A DNA stretch of 13,155 nt, taken from the NCBI GenBank assembly GCA_039029935.1, contig JBCCFC010000244.1, positions 1-13,155 on the forward strand, given 5' to 3'. Source of the stretch: G039029935 sp039029935. Its GTDB lineage: Bacteria > Chloroflexota > Anaerolineae > Caldilineales > Caldilineaceae. Positions 6,885-13,155 of the stretch are shown here, piece by piece. A program made the translations under genes and the position numbers. Position 1 is the first letter of the stretch; the number at the start of each line of letters is the position of its first letter. The notes under the pieces are model-generated. The model was not told the origin of the DNA and ran no database searches. It saw only the letters and a program-made list of their open reading frames with translations.

Positions 6885-8042
6885 ATGGACAACTATACAC
6901 TTGATTTGCCATTTGAACCAAATCAGACAAAACGTTATACACTGCGTGAACCGCTCACTTTTGATAGCATACAACAATCTTTTGAAAGCCGCATTGCCTT
7001 TGCTGCGGTCCATGTTGTCGCCGACCCCAACGCTGATCATACGAATACAGACAAGCCTGCGCAGATTGACTGGGATGCAACATTGGCTTATCGCCATCAT
7101 CTCTGGGACTTGGGCTTTTCTGTGGCCGAGGCGATGGACACGGCACAGCGGGGCATGGGCTTGGACTGGACCGCCAGCCAAGAACTAATCAGTCGCTCGG
7201 TCAGTGCCGCCAAGTCTGTCAACGGTGGCATCGCCTGTGGCGCAGGGACGGACCATATTTTGCCTGACCCTAGCCTGAGCATTGATGATGTTATCGCCGC
7301 TTATGAGGAACAGGTTGAATTTGTCGAGCATACGGGCGGGCGTATCATTCTCATGGCGAGCCGTGCGCTTGCGGCTGTGGGCAAAAATCCCGATGACTAT
7401 GCACGTGTCTACGGCCACATCCTCTCTCAAATTCAGCATCCTGTCATTCTCCACTGGCTTGGGGACATGTTTGATCCACAACTGGCAGGTTATTGGGGGT
7501 CAAGTGATCTTGATGCCGCCACCGATACCTGTCTTGCCATCATCGCTGAGAATGAGGCTAAAATCGACGGTATCAAACTCTCGCTCTTGGATGATCAACG
7601 CGAGATTGACCTGCGCCGCCGTCTACCCGCATCAGTCAAGATGTATACGGGCGATGACTTTAACTATCCGTCGCTGATTTTGGGCGATGAACAGGGCTAT
7701 AGCCATGCGCTACTGGGTATTTTTGATGCTATTGCGCCTGTTGCCGCTGCCGCTTTCCATGCACTGGATGAGGATGACATTGAACGCTATAACACGCTGA
7801 TGGAGCCAACGGTCCCACTCTCGCGCCACATTTTCCAGACGCCAACCTTTCACTATAAAACAGGCATCGTCTTTTTGGCCTATCTCAACGGTCATCAGGA
7901 TCATTTCAAAATGGTCGGTGCGCAGGAGACATCGCGTTCACGTGAACATTTGGCGGAATTGTTTATGCTGGCAGACCAAGCTGGGTTGCTGCGTGATCCA
8001 GAGTTGGCTGTGACCCGAATGAATGCTTATTTGACTGGGTAA
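6885..8042 (+). CDS. DUF993 family dihydrodipicolinate synthase-like (TIM-barrel aldolase) protein
   Basis: A 385-residue cytoplasmic protein, the usual full length for DUF993. Recognisable segments are IDWDATLAYRHHLWDLGFSV (61-80), EAMDTAQRGMGLDW (82-95), the gate-like HPVILHWLGDMFDP (185-198), and KIDGIKLSLLD (226-236). Lys231 in GIKLS sits where the Schiff-base lysine (G-x-K) occurs in the N-acetylneuraminate lyase/dihydrodipicolinate synthase superfamily. A class I aldolase or lyase acting on a sugar-acid or keto-sugar substrate is therefore plausible, but the natural reaction is not known to me. A PfkB-type kinase gene follows on the same strand after 264 bp, consistent with a small carbohydrate catabolic module. 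The start ATG 6885 has AGGA about 10 nt upstream and lies just after a large palindrome, which may regulate it. The longest overlapping frames on either strand are not protein-like. Confidence 0.8.
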   Translation: MDNYTLDLPFEPNQTKRYTLREPLTFDSIQQSFESRIAFAAVHVVADPNADHTNTDKPAQIDWDATLAYRHHLWDLGFSVAEAMDTAQRGMGLDWTASQELISRSVSAAKSVNGGIACGAGTDHILPDPSLSIDDVIAAYEEQVEFVEHTGGRIILMASRALAAVGKNPDDYARVYGHILSQIQHPVILHWLGDMFDPQLAGYWGSSDLDAATDTCLAIIAENEAKIDGIKLSLLDDQREIDLRRRLPASVKMYTGDDFNYPSLILGDEQGYSHALLGIFDAIAPVAAAAFHALDEDDIERYNTLMEPTVPLSRHIFQTPTFHYKTGIVFLAYLNGHQDHFKMVGAQETSRSREHLAELFMLADQAGLLRDPELAVTRMNAYLTG

Positions 8043-8051
8043 CGAAGGCGA

Positions 8052-8216
8052 ATTAATTGTTGAATTTGTGAATTGTTGAATTTGTGAATTGTTAATGAGC
8101 GTACCAACTCAATATCTGAGCGTTCCTACGATACTGTTCGTTTTGGGATGGCTCAATAGTTGGTCTTACCAATAATTAATCATTCAGCAATTCAACAATT
8201 CAACAATTCACAAATT
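8052..8216. repeat. Foldback element made of inverted octamer arrays
   Basis: The left array (about 8052-8094) consists of 8-bp units of the type TGAATTGT or TGAATTTG. The right array (about 8171-8216) contains the same octamers in inverted orientation. AATTTGTGAATTGTTGAATT at 8063-8082 is repeated exactly as its reverse complement at 8197-8216. Inside, ACCAACT (8103-8109) faces AGTTGGT (8158-8164) and GAGC (8118-8121) faces GCTC (8151-8154), leaving an unpaired core of about 29 bp. It fills most of the gap between the DUF993 and kinase genes. No coding content is visible. It could be a MITE-like or REP-like dispersed element; copy number elsewhere is unknown. Confidence 0.65.
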
Positions 8217-8306
8217 TGCCACGGGTCTTCATGTATGGGTAGGCTGGCGTGTGATGAGAGACATATCTCATTTATTGATGACGAACGAGCAACAAGGTTG
8301 TAACGC

Positions 8307-9131
8307 ATGAAAATTGTTTCTATCGGTGAAATTACCATTGATCACTATCTCGACCTCAACCAAACCTTTGTAGGCGGTATTTCGCTCAACTTTGCAGTTC
8401 ACGCCAAACGTTCGGGTGCGGATGTGGTGTCGCTGATTAGCTGTGTTGGGACGGATGTAGGTGGGCATCGGGTGTTATCCATGTTGTCAGCGGAAGGGGT
8501 GGATGCATCGCATCTCAAGGTTGTTGAAGGTGAAACTGCGAGCATTGACATCACCGTCACACCAGAGGGGGAACGCATTTTCCCTGCTGGTGGCTATCAT
8601 CACAACGCATTAGGTGCGCTACACCTTGATGATTCGGATATAGCCTTTATCCATGAACATGATATTCTCGTTTTTCGTTTTGACCGCACCAACCCGGCGA
8701 TGCTCATCAATCGCCCAGTGGGTGATGTGGCTTTTGCAGGGTTGGCGGTGGTGGATGTGGGTGGATGGGCTAAGTACGCTCAAGCCTATGGTGATGGTGG
8801 TGATGCGTTGTTGACACTGTTTGCGCCGTTGGACCTTGTCTTTATCAGCGGCGACCAAGCGACAGTTGAGACGTTGTTGCCCTTGAGCAAGCGGTTCGAG
8901 GGCTTGTTTGTGATTACGATGGGTGCAGCCGGTAGTATTGCCTTGCTCGATGGACAGCCTCTCTTCCAACCCGCCATCCCTGTACCCGCGGCTACTGACT
9001 CCACGGGGTGTGGCGATGCATTTCAGGCAGCGTTTACGGTTGCCTATGCAGATGGCGCACCGATTGTGGATGCCTTGCGATGTGGTGCGGAACAAGCAGC
9101 GATTGTTGTGCAGCGATATGGTGCAATTTAG
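8307..9131 (+). CDS. PfkB family carbohydrate kinase (fructosamine kinase FrlD-like)
   Basis: A 274-residue cytoplasmic sugar kinase of the ribokinase/PfkB fold, expected to move the ATP gamma-phosphate onto a sugar or related hydroxyl. The N-terminal MKIVSIGEITIDHYLDL strand and GGISLNFAVHAKRSGADVV (23-41) form the sugar-binding start. DSTGCGDAFQAAF (231-243) is the PfkB C-terminal signature with the anion hole and catalytic Asp237. The second signature position is Cys (GCGD) rather than the common Ala. The short length and the N-terminal pattern (G-E/D-x-x-I-D-x-Y, GG-x-x-x-N-x-A-V-x-A-x-R-x-GA) recall fructoselysine 6-kinases, but substrate specificity is a guess. ATG 8307 has AAGG 9 nt upstream. 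A hairpin terminator follows about 80 bp after the stop. With the upstream aldolase-like gene it may form a kinase-plus-aldolase route. Confidence 0.85.
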   Translation: MKIVSIGEITIDHYLDLNQTFVGGISLNFAVHAKRSGADVVSLISCVGTDVGGHRVLSMLSAEGVDASHLKVVEGETASIDITVTPEGERIFPAGGYHHNALGALHLDDSDIAFIHEHDILVFRFDRTNPAMLINRPVGDVAFAGLAVVDVGGWAKYAQAYGDGGDALLTLFAPLDLVFISGDQATVETLLPLSKRFEGLFVITMGAAGSIALLDGQPLFQPAIPVPAATDSTGCGDAFQAAFTVAYADGAPIVDALRCGAEQAAIVVQRYGAI

Positions 9132-9140
9132 ATGGACAAA

Positions 9141-9178
9141 CCGCAGAGCGCGCAGAGAACACAGAGGATTTTCAGAGA
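9141..9178. repeat. Short degenerate GCAGAG-type tandem repeat
   Basis: Immediately after the kinase stop the plus strand shows four CAGAG cores about 9-11 bp apart: CCGCAGAGC, GCGCAGAGA, ACACAGAGG and ATTTTCAGAGA. From memory, arrays of this (C/A)GCAGAG type recur in intergenic spaces of several environmental phyla, including Chloroflexota and cyanobacteria. Their function is not known to me. The array lies between the kinase stop and the shared terminator. Confidence 0.5.
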
Positions 9179-9213
9179 AAAAAGGATAGGGTTTCTTAAA
9201 GTCTTGCAATAAA

Positions 9214-9235
9214 AAACTCGCCATTAGGCGAGTTT
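9214..9235. terminator. Hairpin terminator usable from both strands
   Basis: AAACTCGCC (9214-9222) and GGCGAGTTT (9227-9235) form a perfect 9-bp stem around an ATTA loop. The plus strand continues with T-rich sequence, serving the kinase gene. The minus strand continues into a run of T (six A on the plus strand), serving the SdrD_B-like gene whose stop lies 31 bp away. The convergent arrangement of the two genes fits a shared terminator. Confidence 0.88.
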
Positions 9236-9266
9236 ATATTGATATGTTTTTGGTGTTTCGCAGAAG

Positions 9267-9806
9267 TTAGTTGTTCACAACTGGCAGGAAAATATTGAAC
9301 ACAACTTGGTCCAAAACTACTGGTTGGTCCACAACTGTTGGTGCTGGTGATGTGAGCAACATCATCTCGACATCTGCGGCTTCCATGTTTGTCTCGCCAG
9401 TGTTGATGCCAAAGTTCAGGATACCTGTGCCGTTCACTTCGCTTAGTTCAACCACACGGCTGTCTGTGGTTGCGTTGCCATCGTCGCAGCTAACCATGTA
9501 AAGACCGTATGCCAGACCACTCATAATGAAATTGCCATACTCATCGGTCTGCGTTGTGATAATGTCATGTGTGTTCAAGTTTTTGATAGAGACTGTGACA
9601 CCAGCCATTGTTGCTTCCATCAACTCATGAATTTGGTTGCCATTCTCGTCGTTCCAAACTGTACCGCTGATGGTTGCGACAGCGTTGTCGCCAGTGTTGT
9701 TGTCAGCGTTGCTCGCAAAACAGACAGTTGTACTCAGGACTTGGATGAGGATGAAAAGGATGGCGACTGCTGCTAATTTTGTTGTGTTGGTGAATTGATT
9801 GTTCAT
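9267..9806 (-). CDS. Small secreted SdrD_B/CNA_B-like single-domain protein
   Basis: A 179-residue protein. Residues 9-32 (TKLAAVAILFILIQVL, ending CFAS) form a signal peptide. Residues about 44-133 form one SdrD_B/CNA_B-like beta-sandwich: ISGTVWNDENGNQ at the start, DEYGNF in the middle and LNFGI at the end, typical of prealbumin-like adhesin repeats with an acidic calcium-binding DENGN loop. Such domains usually come in tandem as stalks of surface proteins, so a one-domain protein is unusual. The last residues, NIFLPVVNN, resemble the FLPL/V tails I recall on exported proteins of Chloroflexota; this could be a sorting or anchoring signal. No LPXTG motif or C-terminal membrane helix is seen. 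ATG 9806 has AGAGGA 7 nt upstream, and an extended -10 promoter lies about 70 bp before it. A structural surface role is likely; no enzymatic residues are apparent. Confidence 0.75.
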   Translation of the reverse strand: MNNQFTNTTKLAAVAILFILIQVLSTTVCFASNADNNTGDNAVATISGTVWNDENGNQIHELMEATMAGVTVSIKNLNTHDIITTQTDEYGNFIMSGLAYGLYMVSCDDGNATTDSRVVELSEVNGTGILNFGINTGETNMEAADVEMMLLTSPAPTVVDQPVVLDQVVFNIFLPVVNN

Positions 9807-9878
9807 GTCTGTTTCCTCTGCTACCTAAAACTTGTCACTCTTTGCTTGTTTAAAATTGTGCTTAACTTGCTTGATTTC

Positions 9879-9887
9879 AGTATAACA
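9879..9887 (-). promoter_or_regulatory. Extended -10 promoter for the SdrD_B-like gene
   Basis: The minus strand reads TGTTATACT, an extended -10 element (TGn followed by TATACT), 72 bp upstream of ATG 9806. I see no good -35 at 17 bp, which extended -10 promoters tolerate. It would give a leader of about 65 nt and implies that the gene is transcribed separately from the upstream sensor kinase gene, which ends at 9913. Confidence 0.45.
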
Positions 9888-9912
9888 GAAGAATTTATTT
9901 TTTTTGCTGTCA

Positions 9913-12813
9913 TTATGCTGTTAGTGGCGTGGTTGCCTGTAAGATATCAACCAAGGCCGCAACCTTGAAAGGCTTGAAGAGAAAATCATTCATCCCCGCC
10001 TCCAGACAAAGCCGGCGATCCTCGGGCATGGCAGCAGCGGTCATGGCGATGATGCGTGGCTGTATCGCATCCGGCAGTGTCTGGCGAATCTGTTTGGTGG
10101 CGTCCAGTCCATCCATCTCTGGCATATGCACATCCATCAAAATCAGGTCGTATGGATGCCCTGCCCCTCTCCTTTGCGCCATCTCTAGTGCCTCTTGACC
10201 ATTGGCGGCAATGTCCACATGATAGCCAAGTCTTGTCAGCAGTCGATGCGCTACTTTTTGATTGACAATGTTATCCTCGGCCAATAAAAGGTTCAGCGGG
10301 TGTTCGAGAGCCATTGTTTCATCAAAGAGTGTTGTTTTGGGTTTGGATGCCTGTGTCTTTTGAATGTCCGTCAGTTGCTCCAAGAGAAGATGGTGCAGTT
10401 CGGCTGGCTTAATGGGTTTGTGGAGCAGCCCAGTCAGTGAAAAGTGTAGATCAAGCGTGAGCGATTTGGTCCTGTGGGGGAGAAGACCAATAAAGATGGC
10501 ATTGGTCCTCTGTTGGAGATGGTCGAGCAGTTCAACGGCATGCGGTTGGTCAATCTGCTCCTCAATGTCCTGATAGTCAAAAAAGACCAGATCGACCCGT
10601 GGGCTTTTATCAATAATCTCTAATGCATAAAGAATGGTTTCTGTGCAATAGATGGTCATGCCCCAGTGGATGGCGTATTGTCCGATAATGTCATGGGTGA
10701 GTTGTTGCGAAGCAATCACGAGAATGGTTCGACTTTGTAGAAGTTGATGAGACTGATGCCATGCATTCAATGTGGTTTTTTTCTGTCCATCCTGTGCATG
10801 GGATTCTTGTTGTGGTGCATGGACCAGAATGGTGAAGTAAAACGTAGAGCCTACATCCAACTCACTCTCGGCATACATCTCGCCACCCATCAACTCCGCC
10901 AGCCGTTTGCTGATGGTCAGCCCCAGCCCCGTGCCACCATATTTGCGTGTTGTCGATGCATCCACTTGGCTAAAGGCATCAAACAAGTCGTTGAGTTTAT
11001 CTTCAGGAATACCAATCCCTGTGTCTTGCAGCGAAAATTGAATCTCGTAATAATTGCCGGGATCATAGGCCTCATCCCCCTCATATTCATCGAGTTGGGC
11101 TTGGCTTTGAATCGACAGAAACACTTGCCCCTTGGGTGTAAATTTGAGTGCGTTGGAAATAAGGTTGATCAAAATCTGTCGCAATCGTGCGGCATCACCC
11201 TCGACAGTGCGTGGCACGTTTGGATCGATAAAGTAGGCTAGTTCAATGCCCTTTTCAACAGCCGTCGGTGTCATCAAGTCCATGATATCCTCGACACACT
11301 GGCTAAAATCAAAGGGTTCAACCTCCAGCACCATCTTGCCTGCTTCAATCTTGGAAAAGTCCAATATCTCATTGATGACAACCAAGAGCGATTCGCCGCT
11401 CTTTTGAATGGTTTCCACAAAATCAGTCTGCTCGTCATTCAGCGGCGTATCTAACAACAAGTTGGTCATCCCCATGACACCATTCATGGGTGTGCGAATC
11501 TCATGGCTCATGTTTGCAAGGAAGCCCGTCTTGGCTTTGCTTGCGGCCTCGGCCTGCTCTTTTGCGGACACCAGTTCTGTCGCTTGCTCTTGGAGATCGG
11601 CCAACAGTTGCTCATTGTCGTGGATCACCTGCTGCAAGCTGTGCGTCCGCTCCATCACTTGCTTTTCCAGATTGGTATAGAGTCGTCTGAGATCATCGGT
11701 CATGTGGTTGAATGCATCGGCCAGATCACCAATCTCGTCATGGCTGTGTACCTGCACTTGCTGGTCCAAGTCACCGCTGGCAACCTTGACAGCGGCCTTG
11801 GCGATGGCAACAATGGGGCGCGAAACTTGACGCGAAATCAAATACACCAATATCAAAACTGTGCCAAGGACCAGGATAGCAGATGAAGAAAGGAGGATAA
11901 AAAGTTGATTAATGGGTGCTAGTGCTTCGTCCTGTGCCACTTCCACCAGCAACGCCATCTCTTGGTCTTCTAGCCAACGATAGGCTCCGACCACAGGAAC
12001 ACCACGATAGTTTTCATAGAGCCCACTACCATTTTCGCCAGACAATGCCAATCTGATCCCCTCAGTATTGATGCTCGCTGTATTGATGCTAGTCGCAGCA
12101 TCATTGCCATTGATGCCTTCATCCAGTAGTTGTGAGATAAAGACATTGGAACTATCCACCAAATAGATATCGCTACTCTCACCCAGCCCCGTGTCTCCCT
12201 GGGTCAAAATACTATCAAGACGGACGAGGTCTAAATCCGCAACCAAAACACCCATCAATTTGCCTGCATCGGTAAGCAGAGGGTCAGCAATGGTAATGCT
12301 GACATAATTATGCGTTGATGAAAAATGGACATTTTGGATATAGCGTCGCTGGCGTCCTTCAATAAAAAAGGTGTCGCCTGCGTGAGAAACCCCTTCACGC
12401 GCCAGATTTGTGGAGACAAGTACGTTGCCATTCTCACCATCCAAAATAGAGAGTGCCAAAATGCCTTCAGTATCTTGCAACACACTCGCCAGATAGTCAC
12501 GCAATAACCGATGCTCTTGGCTATAATCTGCCGTTGTGCTTTCTGCGTAAACAATTGTGGCTAACCCACCAAGCAACAACGGCGATTGCACCAGCAGATT
12601 GACAAATTGCACATTATCATCAATCCATGTGTTAATCTGGTGTTCTTTCAACAATGCTGCCGTTTCAAGCTGTGCGCGGTTGCTGCGCAACAACAGGGTT
12701 CGGCCTTGCCAATAGCCTAATAAACTGATGCATAATAAAGGGATGATGGAGAGAAGCAAGAAATATATACTCAAACGAGTTCGTAATGTTTTTTGGAAAA
12801 AATTCATAAACAT
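9913..12813 (-). CDS. Hybrid sensor histidine kinase: dCache, HAMP, HisKA, HATPase, degenerate receiver, receiver
   Basis: A 966-residue membrane sensor. TM1 is about 13-34 and TM2 about 304-327, enclosing an extracytoplasmic double-Cache-like sensor (about 40-295). A HAMP domain (about 328-380) and a coiled coil (to about 428) follow. HisKA has phospho-accepting His437 in FLANMSHEIRTPMNG. The ATPase domain shows the N-box RQILINLISNALKFT (545-559, Asn554), DTGIGIP (597-603) and GGTGLGL (626-632). Residues about 695-815 look like a degenerate receiver: Asp746 (VFFDYQD) and Lys799 (HKP) remain, but the N-terminal acidic pair is replaced by VIASQQL. The final receiver (841-966) is complete: Glu846/Asp847, Asp894 in LMDVHMPEMDG, Thr925 and Lys947 in FKPF. 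No separate output domain is present, so signal probably passes to another protein. The ligand is unknown. ATG 12813 or ATG 12807 may be the start; a GAAG lies 8 nt before the second. Confidence 0.93.
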   Translation of the reverse strand: MFMNFFQKTLRTRLSIYFLLLSIIPLLCISLLGYWQGRTLLLRSNRAQLETAALLKEHQINTWIDDNVQFVNLLVQSPLLLGGLATIVYAESTTADYSQEHRLLRDYLASVLQDTEGILALSILDGENGNVLVSTNLAREGVSHAGDTFFIEGRQRRYIQNVHFSSTHNYVSITIADPLLTDAGKLMGVLVADLDLVRLDSILTQGDTGLGESSDIYLVDSSNVFISQLLDEGINGNDAATSINTASINTEGIRLALSGENGSGLYENYRGVPVVGAYRWLEDQEMALLVEVAQDEALAPINQLFILLSSSAILVLGTVLILVYLISRQVSRPIVAIAKAAVKVASGDLDQQVQVHSHDEIGDLADAFNHMTDDLRRLYTNLEKQVMERTHSLQQVIHDNEQLLADLQEQATELVSAKEQAEAASKAKTGFLANMSHEIRTPMNGVMGMTNLLLDTPLNDEQTDFVETIQKSGESLLVVINEILDFSKIEAGKMVLEVEPFDFSQCVEDIMDLMTPTAVEKGIELAYFIDPNVPRTVEGDAARLRQILINLISNALKFTPKGQVFLSIQSQAQLDEYEGDEAYDPGNYYEIQFSLQDTGIGIPEDKLNDLFDAFSQVDASTTRKYGGTGLGLTISKRLAELMGGEMYAESELDVGSTFYFTILVHAPQQESHAQDGQKKTTLNAWHQSHQLLQSRTILVIASQQLTHDIIGQYAIHWGMTIYCTETILYALEIIDKSPRVDLVFFDYQDIEEQIDQPHAVELLDHLQQRTNAIFIGLLPHRTKSLTLDLHFSLTGLLHKPIKPAELHHLLLEQLTDIQKTQASKPKTTLFDETMALEHPLNLLLAEDNIVNQKVAHRLLTRLGYHVDIAANGQEALEMAQRRGAGHPYDLILMDVHMPEMDGLDATKQIRQTLPDAIQPRIIAMTAAAMPEDRRLCLEAGMNDFLFKPFKVAALVDILQATTPLTA

Positions 12814-12921
12814 GACTTCAATTAATGTGGTATGTTACACCATCAATGATTTTATACGTTTCTCATAAATGTAATGGGATTCCCCAAAATTTGCAAACTA
12901 AAGGTAGCTGTAATTGATATC

Positions 12922-12951
12922 CTTACGTTCTGCAAGCTTACGTTCTGCAAG
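12922..12951. repeat. Perfect 15-bp tandem duplication
   Basis: CTTACGTTCTGCAAG occurs twice back to back at 12922-12936 and 12937-12951 with no mismatch. It lies 43 bp upstream of the -35 box of the outward-facing promoter, a position suited to a pair of activator sites, but it could equally be a recent slippage duplication. Confidence 0.8.
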
Positions 12952-12993
12952 CCATAGGTATATTGATATGGCATGTTTCTTTTTAATCAGGGG

Positions 12994-13023
12994 TTGACAG
13001 CGGCAATCCATCTATGGTATGCT
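12994..13023 (+). promoter_or_regulatory. Sigma-70-type promoter facing out of the window
   Basis: TTGACA (12994-12999), an 18-bp spacer and TATGCT (13018-13023) form the best promoter match in the window. Transcription would start near 13030 and run rightwards. No gene starts inside the window on this transcript. Confidence 0.6.
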
Positions 13024-13155
13024 CTAATCTGTATTTTGGAGATGAGATTTATTCTCGAACAAAAATAGTTCCTAAATCTATGGTGTTTTATCCACAGACA
13101 AGGAGCTAACAGAGGGCTACGTGATAGCAGCAGTTAGATAGGTCAGAACACCGAT

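Larger units (their letters stand above)
12814..13155. other. Gene-free right end with regulatory signals
   Basis: No supportable coding region is seen in these 342 bp. The left part must contain the promoter of the minus-strand sensor kinase; a TATAAA-like box is readable on the minus strand near 12853-12858, with a weak -35. The middle holds a 15-bp tandem duplication (12922-12951). The right part holds a plus-strand promoter (12994-13023) followed by more than 120 nt of leader-like sequence without a convincing start codon. A downstream gene on the plus strand probably begins beyond the window. Confidence 0.6.

Noticed and set aside
8254..8271. ATGAGA-N6-TCTCAT inverted repeat upstream of the PfkB gene
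   Set aside because: With six-base arms and a six-base spacer in AT-rich DNA it is close to chance expectation, and no promoter boxes frame it convincingly.
8619..9224. Open frame of 201 codons on the minus strand opposite the PfkB kinase
   Set aside because: It is antisense to a gene with clear kinase signatures. Its translation shows no domain pattern and is rich in His, Cys and Arg, as expected of a shadow frame.
10744..11241. Open frame of 165 codons on the plus strand inside the sensor kinase gene
   Set aside because: It is antisense to the conserved HisKA/HATPase region and therefore a shadow.
12061..12110. Internal GTATTGATGCT repeat encoding SINTA/SINTE in the sensor domain
   Set aside because: It is real but minor: a five-residue in-frame duplication in a loop of a fast-evolving sensor domain, with no evident functional meaning.
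13042..13068. Eight-codon ATG frame downstream of the right-hand promoter
   Set aside because: GGAG directly abuts the ATG with no spacer, and the peptide has no leader-peptide feature such as a run of one amino acid.

Overview
The window is about 13 kb of bacterial DNA of moderate GC content with eight protein-coding genes and no RNA gene, CRISPR array or transposase that I can recognise. The source looks like a free-living, environmentally sensing bacterium. A Chloroflexota member (Anaerolineae or Ardenticatenia-like) fits best. The hints are a secreted clostripain-type peptidase, a secreted one-domain SdrD_B-like protein ending in a FLPVV-type tail, a VapC of the Sll0205-like type, and intergenic arrays of GCAGAG-type and octamer repeats. 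This assignment is a judgement of roughly even confidence.

Layout. Positions 1-3262 (minus strand) hold the 5' 1087 codons of a very large secreted protein that runs off the left edge. It carries a signal peptide, Ig-like/PKD-like modules, a first legumain-like (C13) domain, a Pro/Thr linker, a cohesin-like domain, a second C13-like domain and a clostripain (C11) domain. Next come a VapBC-type toxin-antitoxin pair (3528-4162, plus), a di-heme cytochrome c peroxidase lipoprotein (4421-6001, minus) and a DinB-fold protein (6068-6691, minus). A 79-bp palindrome separates these from a DUF993 aldolase-like protein (6885-8042, plus) and a PfkB sugar kinase (8307-9131, plus), which probably act in one sugar or polyol pathway. 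A hairpin terminator usable from both sides (9214-9235) lies between the kinase and a small secreted SdrD_B-like protein (9267-9806, minus). A 966-residue hybrid sensor kinase (9913-12813, minus) follows. The right end (12814-13155) has no gene but holds a 15-bp tandem duplication and a good sigma-70-type promoter pointing out of the window.

The most interesting observation is in the large protein. Its two C13-like domains are duplicated in exact register, 415 residues apart at every landmark. The first keeps the catalytic His but has Pro in place of the Cys; the second keeps the Cys but has Thr in place of the His. The C11 domain that follows keeps both its His and Cys. One secreted polypeptide therefore carries three caspase-fold (clan CD) domains, two of them with complementary active-site losses.

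Several intergenic regions also hold unexplained palindromes or repeats: 6029-6059, 6789-6867, 8052-8216 and 9141-9178. The first two lie in the promoter or leader regions of the peroxidase, DinB and DUF993 genes and could be regulatory.
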